From positions 2,170,001 to 2,234,000 of the forward strand of contig JAXRKN010000038.1 in the NCBI GenBank assembly GCA_038502055.1: a DNA stretch of 64,000 bases, in the 5' to 3' direction. The position numbers and the translations under genes are program-made. Below the pieces are notes generated by a model. That model did not search any database. It was not told the origin of the DNA and worked only from the letters and a program-made list of their open reading frames with translations. Of the stretch, positions 49,005 to 60,209 are shown piece by piece; position 1 is the stretch's first letter, and each line of letters opens with the position of its first letter. The stretch comes from Tanytarsus gracilentus (lineage: Eukaryota; Arthropoda; Insecta; Diptera; Chironomidae).

Positions 49005-52000
49005 ATGATCGAGAGAAATATTGGAAAGTTAACTTTAATGTTGGTGCTTTTTAGTGCTCAATTTTACAGAACATCAATGCGTGAATTAGAACTTGGTCCA
49101 TGTTTCCTTTCAATTCTAGAACCATGCGCTAATAATTCCATTCAATTCTTCTTGTTTAGCGGTGACAATCCAGAAGATCCACTTCTTCTCGATAACATCG
49201 CACCACAGCTTCCGACTGATTACAATCAGACTATCACAAAACAATTTAAAATTATCATCCACGGATATGGCGGTCATTTTGATGTAAACGGATCAAAGCA
49301 AATAAGAAAAGGCAAGTGATTTTTTTTATAAATTTTATTAAGAGATGCAAAAATAACAAAAACTGCATTTTCAAGTGCAAAAGTGTGTTGCGAATTCTTT
49401 AATATTTTTTATATGCACCAAAACCTGCACATGTTGCGAAAGATTTTCAATCTTTTCCCACTGCACTAAGAGACACATATGGCTCACACCTCAGATACTC
49501 ACTTGCGAGATTTTTCTCTTCAAACACCGCACATAAAAGAGCGTGAGAGCAAAAAAGTTAATTTATCTGCTTAAGTTCAATTAAATTTTATGAGAAGCTT
49601 TAGACATGAGTGTATACATCTATTAACCGGCAAACGTCTTTTGCTATAAATCATGATTGATGACTTGATTGATGTGCAGTCAAACATGTCGTATGATTTT
49701 TTTGCATCAATGGATGAGAAGTTGCAAGTTGAGGCATAAATTTATCAACATTTTAAAGCTTTTAAATCATTTCAAGCTTTTATGATTATGATTATTGAAC
49801 GTTGTGAACTTTTTAGTTGTAACTTGCAATAAATCAAAATTTATGTAAGTTAATTTTAAGGGGTGGAGCACTTTTAAATTTTATTTGTTAAATTGCAAGA
49901 AAAAATTTTTAAAGCAAGAATTTTTTTGAGTGTTTTCATTATTTTGCCCCTTGATGAACTCTTTAAGTCTTCAAATTTCAAAAAATCATGTAATCGAAAA
50001 ATACATTTTTATGTTGCAGCATATTTGAAGCATCCGGAAATGATGATAATAGTCGTTGACTGGAGTCGTTTGGCGAAATTACCTTGTATGTCGATAAATT
50101 TTCCACTACCCGAAATGAATTTTTTTTTCATTTCAATTGTTGCAGTATACAGCAGCAATAAATTTTATTGATTTCCAGGCTACCCATCAGCAGCCATAAA
50201 TACAAAGCAAGCGGGAGAGTGCATGGGACAATTCTTGATGGGAATGGAGGAAAATAATGAGGGCTTTAAGGCGGAAAATATTCATGCGATCGGTTTTAGT
50301 CTCGGGGCGCATGTTGCTTCATTTGCAAGTAAGAGACACTTGCTAATGTGTCGCTCATATGTTTCTAATTTACACTTCTGTTCCTTCTTAAGGCAATACC
50401 ATAGAGAAAGCAAACGGGGTTAAGTTTCGTCGAATTACTGGTAAGAAAAATTTAAGGACCGAAACTTGAGATTTAGCTCGAATAAATTTACATAAATCTG
50501 TTCATTAATGATAAAAGTAATGAGAAGAAATTATTCATCTAGGACTTGATCCGGCACTCCCGTTTTTCGCAACAGCCCGGCAGCACTGGAAATTGGATTC
50601 AACAGATGCGTAAGCACAAAAGCACGAAGTACATTCATTATTATTCAATTGCTTTATCGATTTGTAGAGACTTTGTGGATGTTGTTCATACAAATGCCGG
50701 CGTATACGGGTACGTTCAATGACATTGTATTAAAGTTTATTGGAAATATTGATAAACACTTAAACATATAACTTTTAATCTTTTATTTAAAAAAATCGTT
50801 AAAATTTATTTTTTTTGTCATTTATCCAGGAAGCTCGAGAGTTGTGGTCACATCGATTTTTTCTTAAACTCGGGGAGATTACAGGTGAAAATTTTAATTA
50901 ATGGCGACATAAATGACAGTTGCAAAAACATTAATTTGCGGAAGTTAAAAAATTTTTAATTTACTTTCAGCCCGCGTGTGTGAAGACAAAAAGTAATGAC
51001 GGCAAACAATTAAATTGCTGAGCATTTAATAATTAATTTCATTCTGCCAATTAAGGAATTAAAGTTTATTATATTTTCTCTCACAACGCTTTATATTTAC
51101 AGATGAAAATTTATGTTCTCACATGTTGGCATTGGGTAGGTTTTTTAAATGGAGGAGAGAATTTACTGTAACCGAGAGTAAAATGTGAGGAATTATTGTT
51201 GATGAGATTTTAAAATGCAAACAAATTAGATGGTTTAATTAATGCATTTGCATTATAGTGGAGAGATTAAATGAACTTTTATACATGCAACAGAAAATTT
51301 CCATTATAATTCCAATTTATCAAACTATGAGTGACTTTGATACTTATCTATTGTTGCAGTTTGATAAAAAAATTTACTGCAAACATTTCAAAAACAATTT
51401 GATATGCAAAAATGTTTTACAGGTCTTGACACAGCTCAGCTTAAAAGCTTATTATGCAATGAGGTAAAGGGTCATCACTTCGGTATGAGCTCTTGTGGAT
51501 ATTTCAGAAAGGATTGAACTTTCTCCTTCAATTACTTCCCTTCATATTTCACAAAATAAATTTTACTTCCATGTACACCTAATCCTTCACACTGACTTTA
51601 AATGAGATTTACGGGGATAGGTGGAAAGTAGGAAAATAAGATATATGTGCAAAATGAAAGGGGATCATTGGAAGCGTTTAAAGTGTGTTTATTCACATGA
51701 TGCATATTTTGAAGGATAAAACTATGAAAATATTGTGCTATTTATCATGCCACGTTTAAAATCTGAATGTACAACATAATTTGTTCTGAGTTTTACTTTA
51801 ATAATTTCCTCTTTTATCTTTTTTAAAATCCATGATTTATTTGAAATTCAAGATGGTCAAAAATTTATTAAAAAATTTCAAGTTCTTAAAGTCTGATAAT
51901 TTAAATGCAAAATTAAGCCCTTCGAGTGTATTTTCTCAAATTAACTTCTGGCTATTTTCCTCACACGAACATATTCACATCTGGTAGATAATATTTCACA

Positions 52001-52346
52001 TAATCTCTTTCATATTCATCCTGCAGAATATTTTGCCGAGTCCATCAACAGTGAGAAAGGATTTTATGGCGTTAAATGCGAGAGTTACTTCCAATATGTG
52101 TTCGGATGGTGCAATCTGAAGCAGAAAATTCGCAATAAACTTTCACTCGATCGCATTAAAATGGGCGAGCATTGTGATACAAAGTAAGTGTCCGATGAGA
52201 AAGGATTTTTTTATTGTCGCATATATGCAGAGTCGTAACATCTTATGTTTCTTTTATCTTATCTTGTCTTTCTCGCTTTTATATGTAGAACGGAAGGTAT
52301 TGCATTCGTAAATACACACAAGAAAGCACCATATGCGATGGGATGA
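49005..52346 (+). CDS. Secreted lipase of the pancreatic lipase family (lipase 2)
   Basis: Eleven exons (49005-49311, 50020-50085, 50179-50328, 50393-50440, 50543-50609, 50668-50709, 50830-50884, 50971-50992, 51103-51135, 52027-52183, 52289-52346) splice in phase to about 334 residues. An N-terminal hydrophobic segment (LTLMLVLFSAQF) suggests secretion. The core shows FKIIIHGYGG, VVDWSRLAKL, the nucleophile elbow GFSLGAH, GLDPALPFF with the catalytic Asp, and HTNAGVYG...ESCGHIDFF with the catalytic His. The end reads PACVKTKNENLCSHMLALEYFAESI, as in the family, followed by a C-terminal segment with three cysteines. The first intron has a GC donor (AG|GCAAGT), which is the accepted GC-AG variant. 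Exons 8 and 9 are only 22 and 33 bases; skipping them shifts the frame. All triad residues are kept. Tandem with lipase 1. Confidence 0.9.
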
Positions 52347-52426
52347 TTTAGTTCTCTCACAGCGTGTATGCATGCAGCCATAGGATAATTTAAATATTAG
52401 TACTTATGTTGTAAAAAGTATGATGT

Positions 52427-52432
52427 AATAAA
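52427..52432 (+). terminator. Poly(A) signal of lipase 2
   Basis: AATAAA 80 bases after the stop. Confidence 0.65.
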
Positions 52433-53519
52433 AAAATGATCATTAAAATATTTTTTATGATGCTTTTTTAAAGTTTAGAGTGAGAATATTTAAATTTTGT
52501 AATTTTCTCGCAGCTTAAATTTGTAGACACACGCTGTAAAGCTACGAGTGAGTTGTTAAAGACCGCGCGACACTTTCATGTTGCGTGACTAAATGCCATG
52601 AATAAATTGCTCGTTTTTCCTCTTAAAAGCTTCACCACTAAAATAACTCAAGAGAATGATCGCATTCATAATTTTTAGAAGAATTTTCCACACGAACAAA
52701 ACTCTTTTTCCTCTCTCACACTCTCCCGTCGAGTTTAATGCACGGAAATATTTGCGAACGGAAGGAACTGAGAATAGAACACACCACGAAGCAAATTGAA
52801 ATTTGATTTTAATGCTGCCATTCTTGCGGTTATGTTAGGTGCAGAGCAAAATTTGCATGAAAACGATGATGATAGGGTGAAAAGTATTTTTATATTGTCT
52901 GGAAATAGTTTTGAGCTATTTCATCATGAAAAATTTATTTTATCAGAAAAGTATTTTTGAGGTTGAATTTCTTCTTTTCAGTATTTAAAAGCTTTTTCCC
53001 ATTTCATTTATTAATTCAGGGAAAAAATAATCCTACAAATTGACGAATTTCTTTAAGTAAAATTTTTCCTCCCCTCTTTTTCGTTGAAAGGAAGCGAAAT
53101 TATTTATCAGCATCATTTTAATCTCGGTAATGAGTTAAGAACATAAAATTGTTGTTGCACAGAGCTACTTGGTATGTTAATTAAAATTCTGATAGTGTCA
53201 AGACTTAAGCATAGTCATAAATTATTTCAGCTTGCAAGATAATTACAAAATCTTAAAATGTGGTTTAAATTCTACAGGTGGGAAGAAATACAAGCTGTCA
53301 AATTTCAATGTTTGCTTAAAATGTTTAAACTGCTGATGTTCTTTTGCTCCACGTCATAAGAATTTCATCGGAGACATTTTGGGGTTTACTTTACGAATTT
53401 TAAATTCACCTTGAAAGTCGCAATTTCTTTAATGTTCAAGAGTTGAAAATGTTTTTATAAGAGGAACAACTTAATTTTTTGACAATAATTAAATTATAAT
53501 AAATATATAAATTATTATA
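52433..53519. other. Intergenic region downstream of lipase 2
   Basis: About 1.1 kb, AT-rich, nothing recognisable before the hAT element. Confidence 0.5.
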
Positions 53520-53526
53520 ATACGTA

Positions 53527-54226
53527 TAGAGTTTCTCCGGGTAACCCGGGTATGCCCTCATTTTACTACCGGGTTACCCGAAAATTCTCTACCCTTACCG
53601 GGTAAAAATTAAAAAATTCGAAGAAAATTTTCTTAATTTTTTTTGAAAAAATCTTCCTCCATAACTGTTTTTATAAGTTTTGTGTAAACCAATACCTGAA
53701 AATGTTTTGTTTACAATAATTTTATCACTTATCAAAACTACATGACTTAAGAAGGTGTTTCCTTTATAAATTTAGATTCGTTTGTGAAATTTTTTAATTC
53801 AAAAAGTATTTTGAAACATCAAGTGCAAGTGCAAAAAAAAATAGCATGAGATGACATGAGAAGACTAAACAAAGATCTCCAATTTGACGATTTTTAAAGC
53901 TTTACTAACGATTCAGCAACATCTTTCTTCATAGAGGGATTTTTAGAGGCTGGAGTATTGTAACAAAGGTAGAACTCGAATGTCAGACCTTCCTGTGTAA
54001 TGTTCTTAAGAACTTTTCCATTAAACTTTTTATTTTTTTTATTTTTTCTTTTCTGTTTAAAAACTTTTATTTCTGTTCTAAAATGCTTATTAAGATTAGC
54101 CAAAATTTGAGTAAAAATAGTTATTTTTTTAAAAAATTCTTACCCGGGCATGCCCGGGCTCCCGGGTAGTAAATTTTTTTCCCGGGTAGGATAAAATCTC
54201 ATTACCCGGGCATTTGAGAAACTCTA
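53527..54226 (+). mobile_element. Non-autonomous hAT transposon 2 (700 bases)
   Basis: Termini TAGAGTTTCTC and GAGAAACTCTA form perfect 11-base inverted repeats, the same as in element 1. The flanks are ATACGTA on the left (53520-53526) and ATACGTAT on the right (54227-54234), an 8-base duplication with one base lost. Subterminal arrays are again GC-rich palindromes, but built on TACCCGGGTA and GCCCGGGC rather than CCCCGGGG. The interior has a decayed copy of the same transposase end as element 1, on the plus strand, so the two lie in opposite orientation. Confidence 0.9.
53836..54020 (+). pseudogene. Decayed hAT transposase C-terminal remnant
   Basis: Nucleotide homology with element 1 is visible by eye: AACAAAGATCTCC, TTACTAACGATTCAGCAACA, GAGGCTGGAGTATTGTAACAA and GTGTAATGTTCTTAAGAAC correspond to element 1 in reverse complement. 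Stops and frameshifts break the frame. Confidence 0.7.
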
Positions 54227-54289
54227 ATACGTATCAATTTTTAAGAGCTTTTTAAATTTTAAAAGCTTAAATTATTTTAGGCTTTAAAG

Positions 54290-55326
54290 TAGGGATCCTC
54301 ACGGGGTCCCCGGGGACGGGGATCCCCGTTGTCTTTCCCCGTCCCCGTCCCCGGATTTTTGACGGGGAATCCCCGGGGAAAAATTTAGTAGTAAACTTAA
54401 GTGAAAGACAAATTTTAAGGCTAAAATATTTGAAAAAAATTAATTTCAAAATATAAGTTTTCCATTTCTAAATAAAACATCATCAACATATTGATTGAAG
54501 CTCATAATAAAATCAAACAATTGAACAATTTATCACAAAAACTACAAAAATTACTCAAGTATAGCCTATTTTAATTTGCAGAATTAATTAATTCTAATTT
54601 TAAAAATTTATTGGCGATTGTCAGAAACCTTCTTTTAATCACATCCTTAAGTCTTTTTTTTTTTTTTAAAAAAATATTTAATTACAGTTAAAGTTATGAA
54701 AATATTATGAACAAAGGAGAGTTTCAAAATAGACATGTGGTGATGGATAAAAAAAATTAGAACGATAAATTTCTTATTCATCGCTTGATTTTCTTTAATT
54801 GATATTAAAAATAATTAACTTCACCTAAAGAATGCCTAAATTTTTTTATTTCAATTTTCAAAGTTTTTTTAAGAGTCAGTAATAGTGTAAACAAAAAACT
54901 TTGAAAATATAAATAAAAAAATTAACACATTCTTAAGATGACATTAACTTTAATATTAATTGGATAAAAATGAATTGGAAAAGTATTTTTAAGAATTTTT
55001 AACTTCAATATTTATAGGGAAAATCAAGCGCTGAATAAAAAGTTACTAACTCTTAAAATTTTTAAATCGTGTGCATTTAATTTTTTTGCCATTTTGCATT
55101 GTAGTTTTTGCATAAATGAATTATTATTTTGTGACATTATTTATTTGAAGTCTTAAAATGAAAAAAAAATCATATTTTAGTCTTTACCTTTAATTTTTTT
55201 TAGGATTTTTGGTTTAAAAACGGTCTTTAGTTCGTCCCCGTCCCCGTCCCCGGGGATCCCCGGGGAAGAGCGTTTTCATCCCCGGGGTCCCCGAAATCCC
55301 ATTCCCCGGGGAATCGAGGATCCCTA
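54290..55326. mobile_element. Non-autonomous hAT transposon 3 (1,037 bases)
   Basis: Perfect 11-base inverted termini TAGGGATCCTC / GAGGATCCCTA, flanked by a perfect 8-base duplication CTTTAAAG (54282-54289 and 55327-55334). Subterminal arrays of CCCCGGGG, GGGGATCCCC and GTCCCCGTCCCC run about 90 bases inward from each end. The interior is AT-rich with no transposase fragment that I can see and is largely an imperfect palindrome centred near 54885. A different TIR from elements 1 and 2 makes it a separate family with the same design. Confidence 0.92.
54760..55050. repeat. Imperfect palindrome inside hAT element 3
   Basis: About 42 bases at 54828-54871 (AAGAATG...TTTTTTTATTTC...TTTTCAAAG) match the reverse complement of 54890-54943 with few mismatches. 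Weaker matches extend out to CGCTTGATTTTC (54782) against GAAAATCAAGCG (55020). Confidence 0.65.
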
Positions 55327-55334
55327 CTTTAAAG

Positions 55335-58300
55335 TAAAAGAAATAATTTTCCATTAAAGCAACAATTTACCATCTGCGAGTGTTTCATTTTCTCAAGAAA
55401 GGTCGAGTAGAAATCCTTGTAAAGTCGTGAATCAACCCTAAGAGTTGCCTTTAAGACATTTTCCAGCGAAAAAAACCTGTTGCTATGTTCTTATTAACAT
55501 CATCCCATAAACTCTCGCATTTAATCTTTACTTCATGTTGTAATTCTGAAAATATTCATTCAATATTCATGTGAGTCATAAATAAGTTCTTCAGAGATGA
55601 TTTATCACAAATATTCTCACCTAGCGATACTCGAATGCATTTCAGATTTTATGGAAGAAGAGGCATTTGTTGAGGGTTTACTTGAGAGGTTAAGTCGAGA
55701 ATTTTTTATCATTTATTTTTTATTTTCTTCCCTAACTCACGTACAATCTATAAAAATTTATGCGTTCATATTTTTATTATTCCAATTTTTTACGCCTTTG
55801 ATGAAAGCTCGAACTCTCAGGTAATTTTTCGCACATCATTTCATACGATTTTTTGCATTGATTCCGAAGATAATTTAATTTAAAGTCGAAGCGTGGAAAA
55901 ATTATGATTAAATTATTTTTTTTAATACTCTTTGATTTTTCTTTCATCTCCAGACCTTTGAGTGCATGACAAAAGCAAGAAAAATATGTCAAGAATTTTC
56001 CTCTTTATTTTTTTACTTTTCTTGTTTTTTTGACCATTTTTGACATTTGTGCAAGTAGAAAAAAAGAATAAAGAAAATTATCGTTGATGCATGTAAAATA
56101 AAGAGTTGTCGCACGAAATATAAATTATAGCGCCAAATAATTGCTGTCGCTCTTTTATTTATCATGCCGCAAAAATCTAAATACAAGAGTCGTGAATTAT
56201 AAATAATGATTTACGCTTTACTGACTTTTCGTGCTAATAAGTAGCAGCGTATTGGCTTAGGGATAACTTTTTCCGACTCAGTAGACTGAACTTATGCGGT
56301 GTCGAAAAAAAGAGGAGGTTAAAATGGCAATTAACGTCTAAAATGTGACTGCAGCAACGAAAAATAAATAAAGCTAGATAAGAAACATTTACAAGCTTAA
56401 AAATGTCACAAATCGACAATGGAGTCGCGAGATGATAAGAGTGAGTGGTGGAAATATTAATAATTTCGGATTTACATTCGTTTAATACAAAATTAAGACA
56501 CTCCTAAGCAGAACCCATCAAATATTTCTCTTCTCCTTTATTCTTCTGCTTCTTTATAACAGATTTGAATTTTTTATCATTCAACTTGTGTTTGCCGTCA
56601 TATCGTTAATCTCGACTTTGCTCACTCCCTGAAATAAAAAACTGTTCAGTTTAGTTGTAAAGAAGTGTTCATGAAAAAGAGAACTCTCTACGAAATTTTT
56701 CGCCGCAGCTAAAATAAATGACTTAATCAGTGTAAGAAGCAGAAGCGAATGAAGAACAAAGGAAGTTCTTGAAACTTTTTCTTAAAAAAGTGAACGCTTC
56801 TAATGTTTATGATTAAAAATAAAATAAGTCTGTAATAAAATATTTTTGAGTGAATTCGAGTGTAAGTTTTTTCAGATAATTTTTATTTACTCAGTTTATA
56901 GCGATTTTTTTTATTTTTACTAGTAACTTTTAAAATGGATTTATAATTCTGTAAAATATTTTTTCTTCTCTCTTTTTTGATAACATAACTTTAATTTTTT
57001 CTGACATTGTCGTTTGCATGTTTAATTAAACTCGCTTGCAATTTTTAACTCTGTAATTTTTCTCGCACACAAAAAAGTTTAAAAAAGAAACGGAAATTTC
57101 AAAAGTTTATCATTTCTCGACAACTACTGAATAAATTTATTTTTTTTCTTCTTCCTAATCATATAGTTAAGTTTTTTTCTTGTTTATCAACTAAATTTTT
57201 ACAAACTTGTTATAAGCCAAACGTGGAAGAAAAATGTTATGCGAGTGTAAAAATTTCTCTATAATTCTTTTTTTTTTCGAAAGAAAAGGAAAATTGTTCC
57301 TTAACATGATATGCATAATGTTGTGAGTAGAAAGGAAAAATTATATTGTGATAGACTTTTAAATAGTTAAAAAAAACTTTAACGAAGAAAATTCATAACA
57401 GCTTAGGAAAGGTAATTAGTTTTCACTCATTAAATTTATTTTATGCAATAATTATTTTTTAAAAAGAAATTACCTTAGTTACGTCGTGATTCAACGAGTT
57501 CATAGAATTCATCAGCCGCAATTATTTATTATTAAATGTTTCCACCGAGAGTGAATTAAAATAAATTCTATTCTATCATTTTTATACAATTTTTAAAGCT
57601 TCGCCATCGCTTCAAATTGATTCATTTTTTTCTCTTAATTATTTAATAAGTTTAGTTTTTAATATGTATATATAGAGTTGTGAAAGTAAATATATATGTT
57701 TTATTTTTGTGAGAGGCCCCTACGGTAGATTATTTTTTTGTGTTGAATTTCGATTCAAAATTTTGTCTAATTATGAGAATTTTAAAGGTTTTTACATGAT
57801 TTGTGAGGATTTGAACTTTTTTCTAAGAAAGACTTTGGAGTACTTTGTGAATATTTTATGACAATTGGCAGCCCTAACAAAAGAAGAAAAATCCAGAGAA
57901 GCTTTACTCAATCAGCAACAGACTTTGATGCTCAAATGAGCTTATACATATTTTACTGCTTAATTAACTCAGAAGGAGTATAATTACCTTGCTTTGGTAA
58001 ACATTAACATACTGCAGCATACATTAAATTATTTTTGTCGACTCCCTTTGATATAAATTATTAAAACTATGCCATGTGTTTCTCCTCTTTAATGGTTAAA
58101 ATGGAATAAAAGTCTATTTTTAGTATCTTTCGTGAATAGTCGAGTTTGTCTACACACTCGGCATAAAACGAGCCCTGTTGTTTGATAATGATTGTTAAAA
58201 TATCTGATTGCATTCATCCATGCGATGAAATAAAGACGAAAAAAGTTTTAAATGTGCTGTGTATAGGCAGGAAATTCTTTATTTGATTACAATTTTCAAT

Positions 58301-60209
58301 AGGCAGAGGTTTTGGACCCTTTGAAATTTTATTTTTTATTTATTATTATGGAAAGGTTTAATTATTTTATGAAAGTTGCCAACCCTTGAAAGTGAAACTT
58401 GCATGCAGCTATGAATTATGAATTCAATTACAAAGTTAATTTTATATGCATGAGATTGCCTCGACAAAGTTGTTCGTTTCAAACTTTTAATTCATCTTCA
58501 GGCATAAATTTTTCCCCGGATACAAATCTCTCAAAATATTTTGATTTAAACTTCTTGTAGTATCAAGAAAACTTTTTCATTTTTTACTCGATAACAATCA
58601 CAGAATAAGTTGAAGAATTAAAATAATGTTTCATTTTCTCACGAAGTGAAAAGTTTCTCGTTATTCTTTGCTTCACTTTTAGAGTGAAATTTTTAATTTA
58701 AATTAAACATTAGCCGAAGATGTACGCTTAATGAATGAGCACGGTACAAAATATTATTGAATAAGAGAAACTTTGACGTAGTAAAAAAACTTTTCCATTA
58801 AAATCAATCAACCGTGAATAATTCTTACCGACCATTTTCCTTCATCGGAAAGCATAATGTGTGTTTAAGAACCTTGAAAAAAATGTTTTATGTTTTCGAT
58901 AAAACATTTTCCATAAAATCGTTCTCAACATAATTTTAAAAAAATTTCTTCAGAGTTTTTTAAATTTTGCTAATAAAAATTTTCATTTACATGTCGAACA
59001 AATTTTCGTATCGATTTCCCAAAAGTTCATCCATCTTCTTAAAAAGATCTCTTTTGAGGTTAGGAACGAAAATTGTGATGGATGAGTTTTAAAAATTGAA
59101 TGTATCGAGTTTACATTAATGCTATCACTAGGGTGCAACTAATTGAGATTTGTCTTTAACATTCATGTTTTCGTCAGTATGTTTTTATATCTTAAACAAG
59201 GTTTTTCTTGTATTGCTTTTAGATTTGAATTTTTTAAGCGCGTTGAGAGTAAAAATCGCGAAAAAGTTGAGAAAATTAATTTAATGTGTTGAGATTATGA
59301 TTAAAACTTTCATTATATATTTACACTAATTGCATAATTTAGCAATTGTACACTCGACTCATTGAATTTAGGTTTATTTATAAATTATTAAAATTCCTCA
59401 ATTAATAAAATATAGAAATTCAGTAATTTAATATATTAGATCATTCAAAATAGTGGTAGAATATCTCTAAAATTCTTCAATGACCTCACCCTAATGTAAT
59501 TTCTACATTTTCCTAATTGAGACATTCCAAAATTTGGATTAAATTCCCATATCAATGAGTTGAGCATAATTCTTTTATTATTTAATGAGATATGATCAAA
59601 GTTCGATGTTACTAATTTTTTTACTTTCGATTAAATTTTTTTAAGTATGTTCACAGAGTTTTGATCTTTAATCCTACAAAGACCTTAAATTTAAGTTAAT
59701 AATATCTTCAATATTGTGTCATCATTTCGTCTTTAAATCTTTTGAGTAAATGTAACTCGCACAATGTCTATCTACATAATTCATGTATCACTTAAATCTA
59801 TTTTAATAAATTATGAATTAATTGCCTTTTCGTACAAACTTAAATGCTGCAGAATGCTCTCTGATGTGAGCAATTCAATGCACTAATTAATAATTTTAAA
59901 TTCACATTGTGCTTCATTTTATTGAACTGGGAGAAAGCTTAAAATTCATCCGCATTCATTATGTATACACGTCTATCTTCCCAGCTTTGTATCTTTACAT
60001 TATATTTTATGACTTGAATAATCGAACGAATTTTTAATGATTTTCATGTGATCTTACAGCACTGAAAATCTTTAAAATTTCCTTCTCTAAATTACTTTTT
60101 AAATCTAGTATTTTTTTTCTCTAAATTAATCGATGAAATCTTAATCGACGCATTTGCGAGGTTAATTAAATTTTCTTACTTGTTAGATTAAAAATTCATT
60201 CTCGTGATA
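55335..60209. other. Gene-poor intergenic region
   Basis: About 4.9 kb, very AT-rich. No ORF longer than about 75 codons, no RNA gene and no transposon ends recognised. It must include the 3' UTR of the KCNQ gene at its right end. Confidence 0.5.

Noticed and set aside
53894..54103. 69-codon minus-strand ORF in hAT element 2
   Set aside because: It is antisense to the decayed transposase remnant, identified by homology with element 1.
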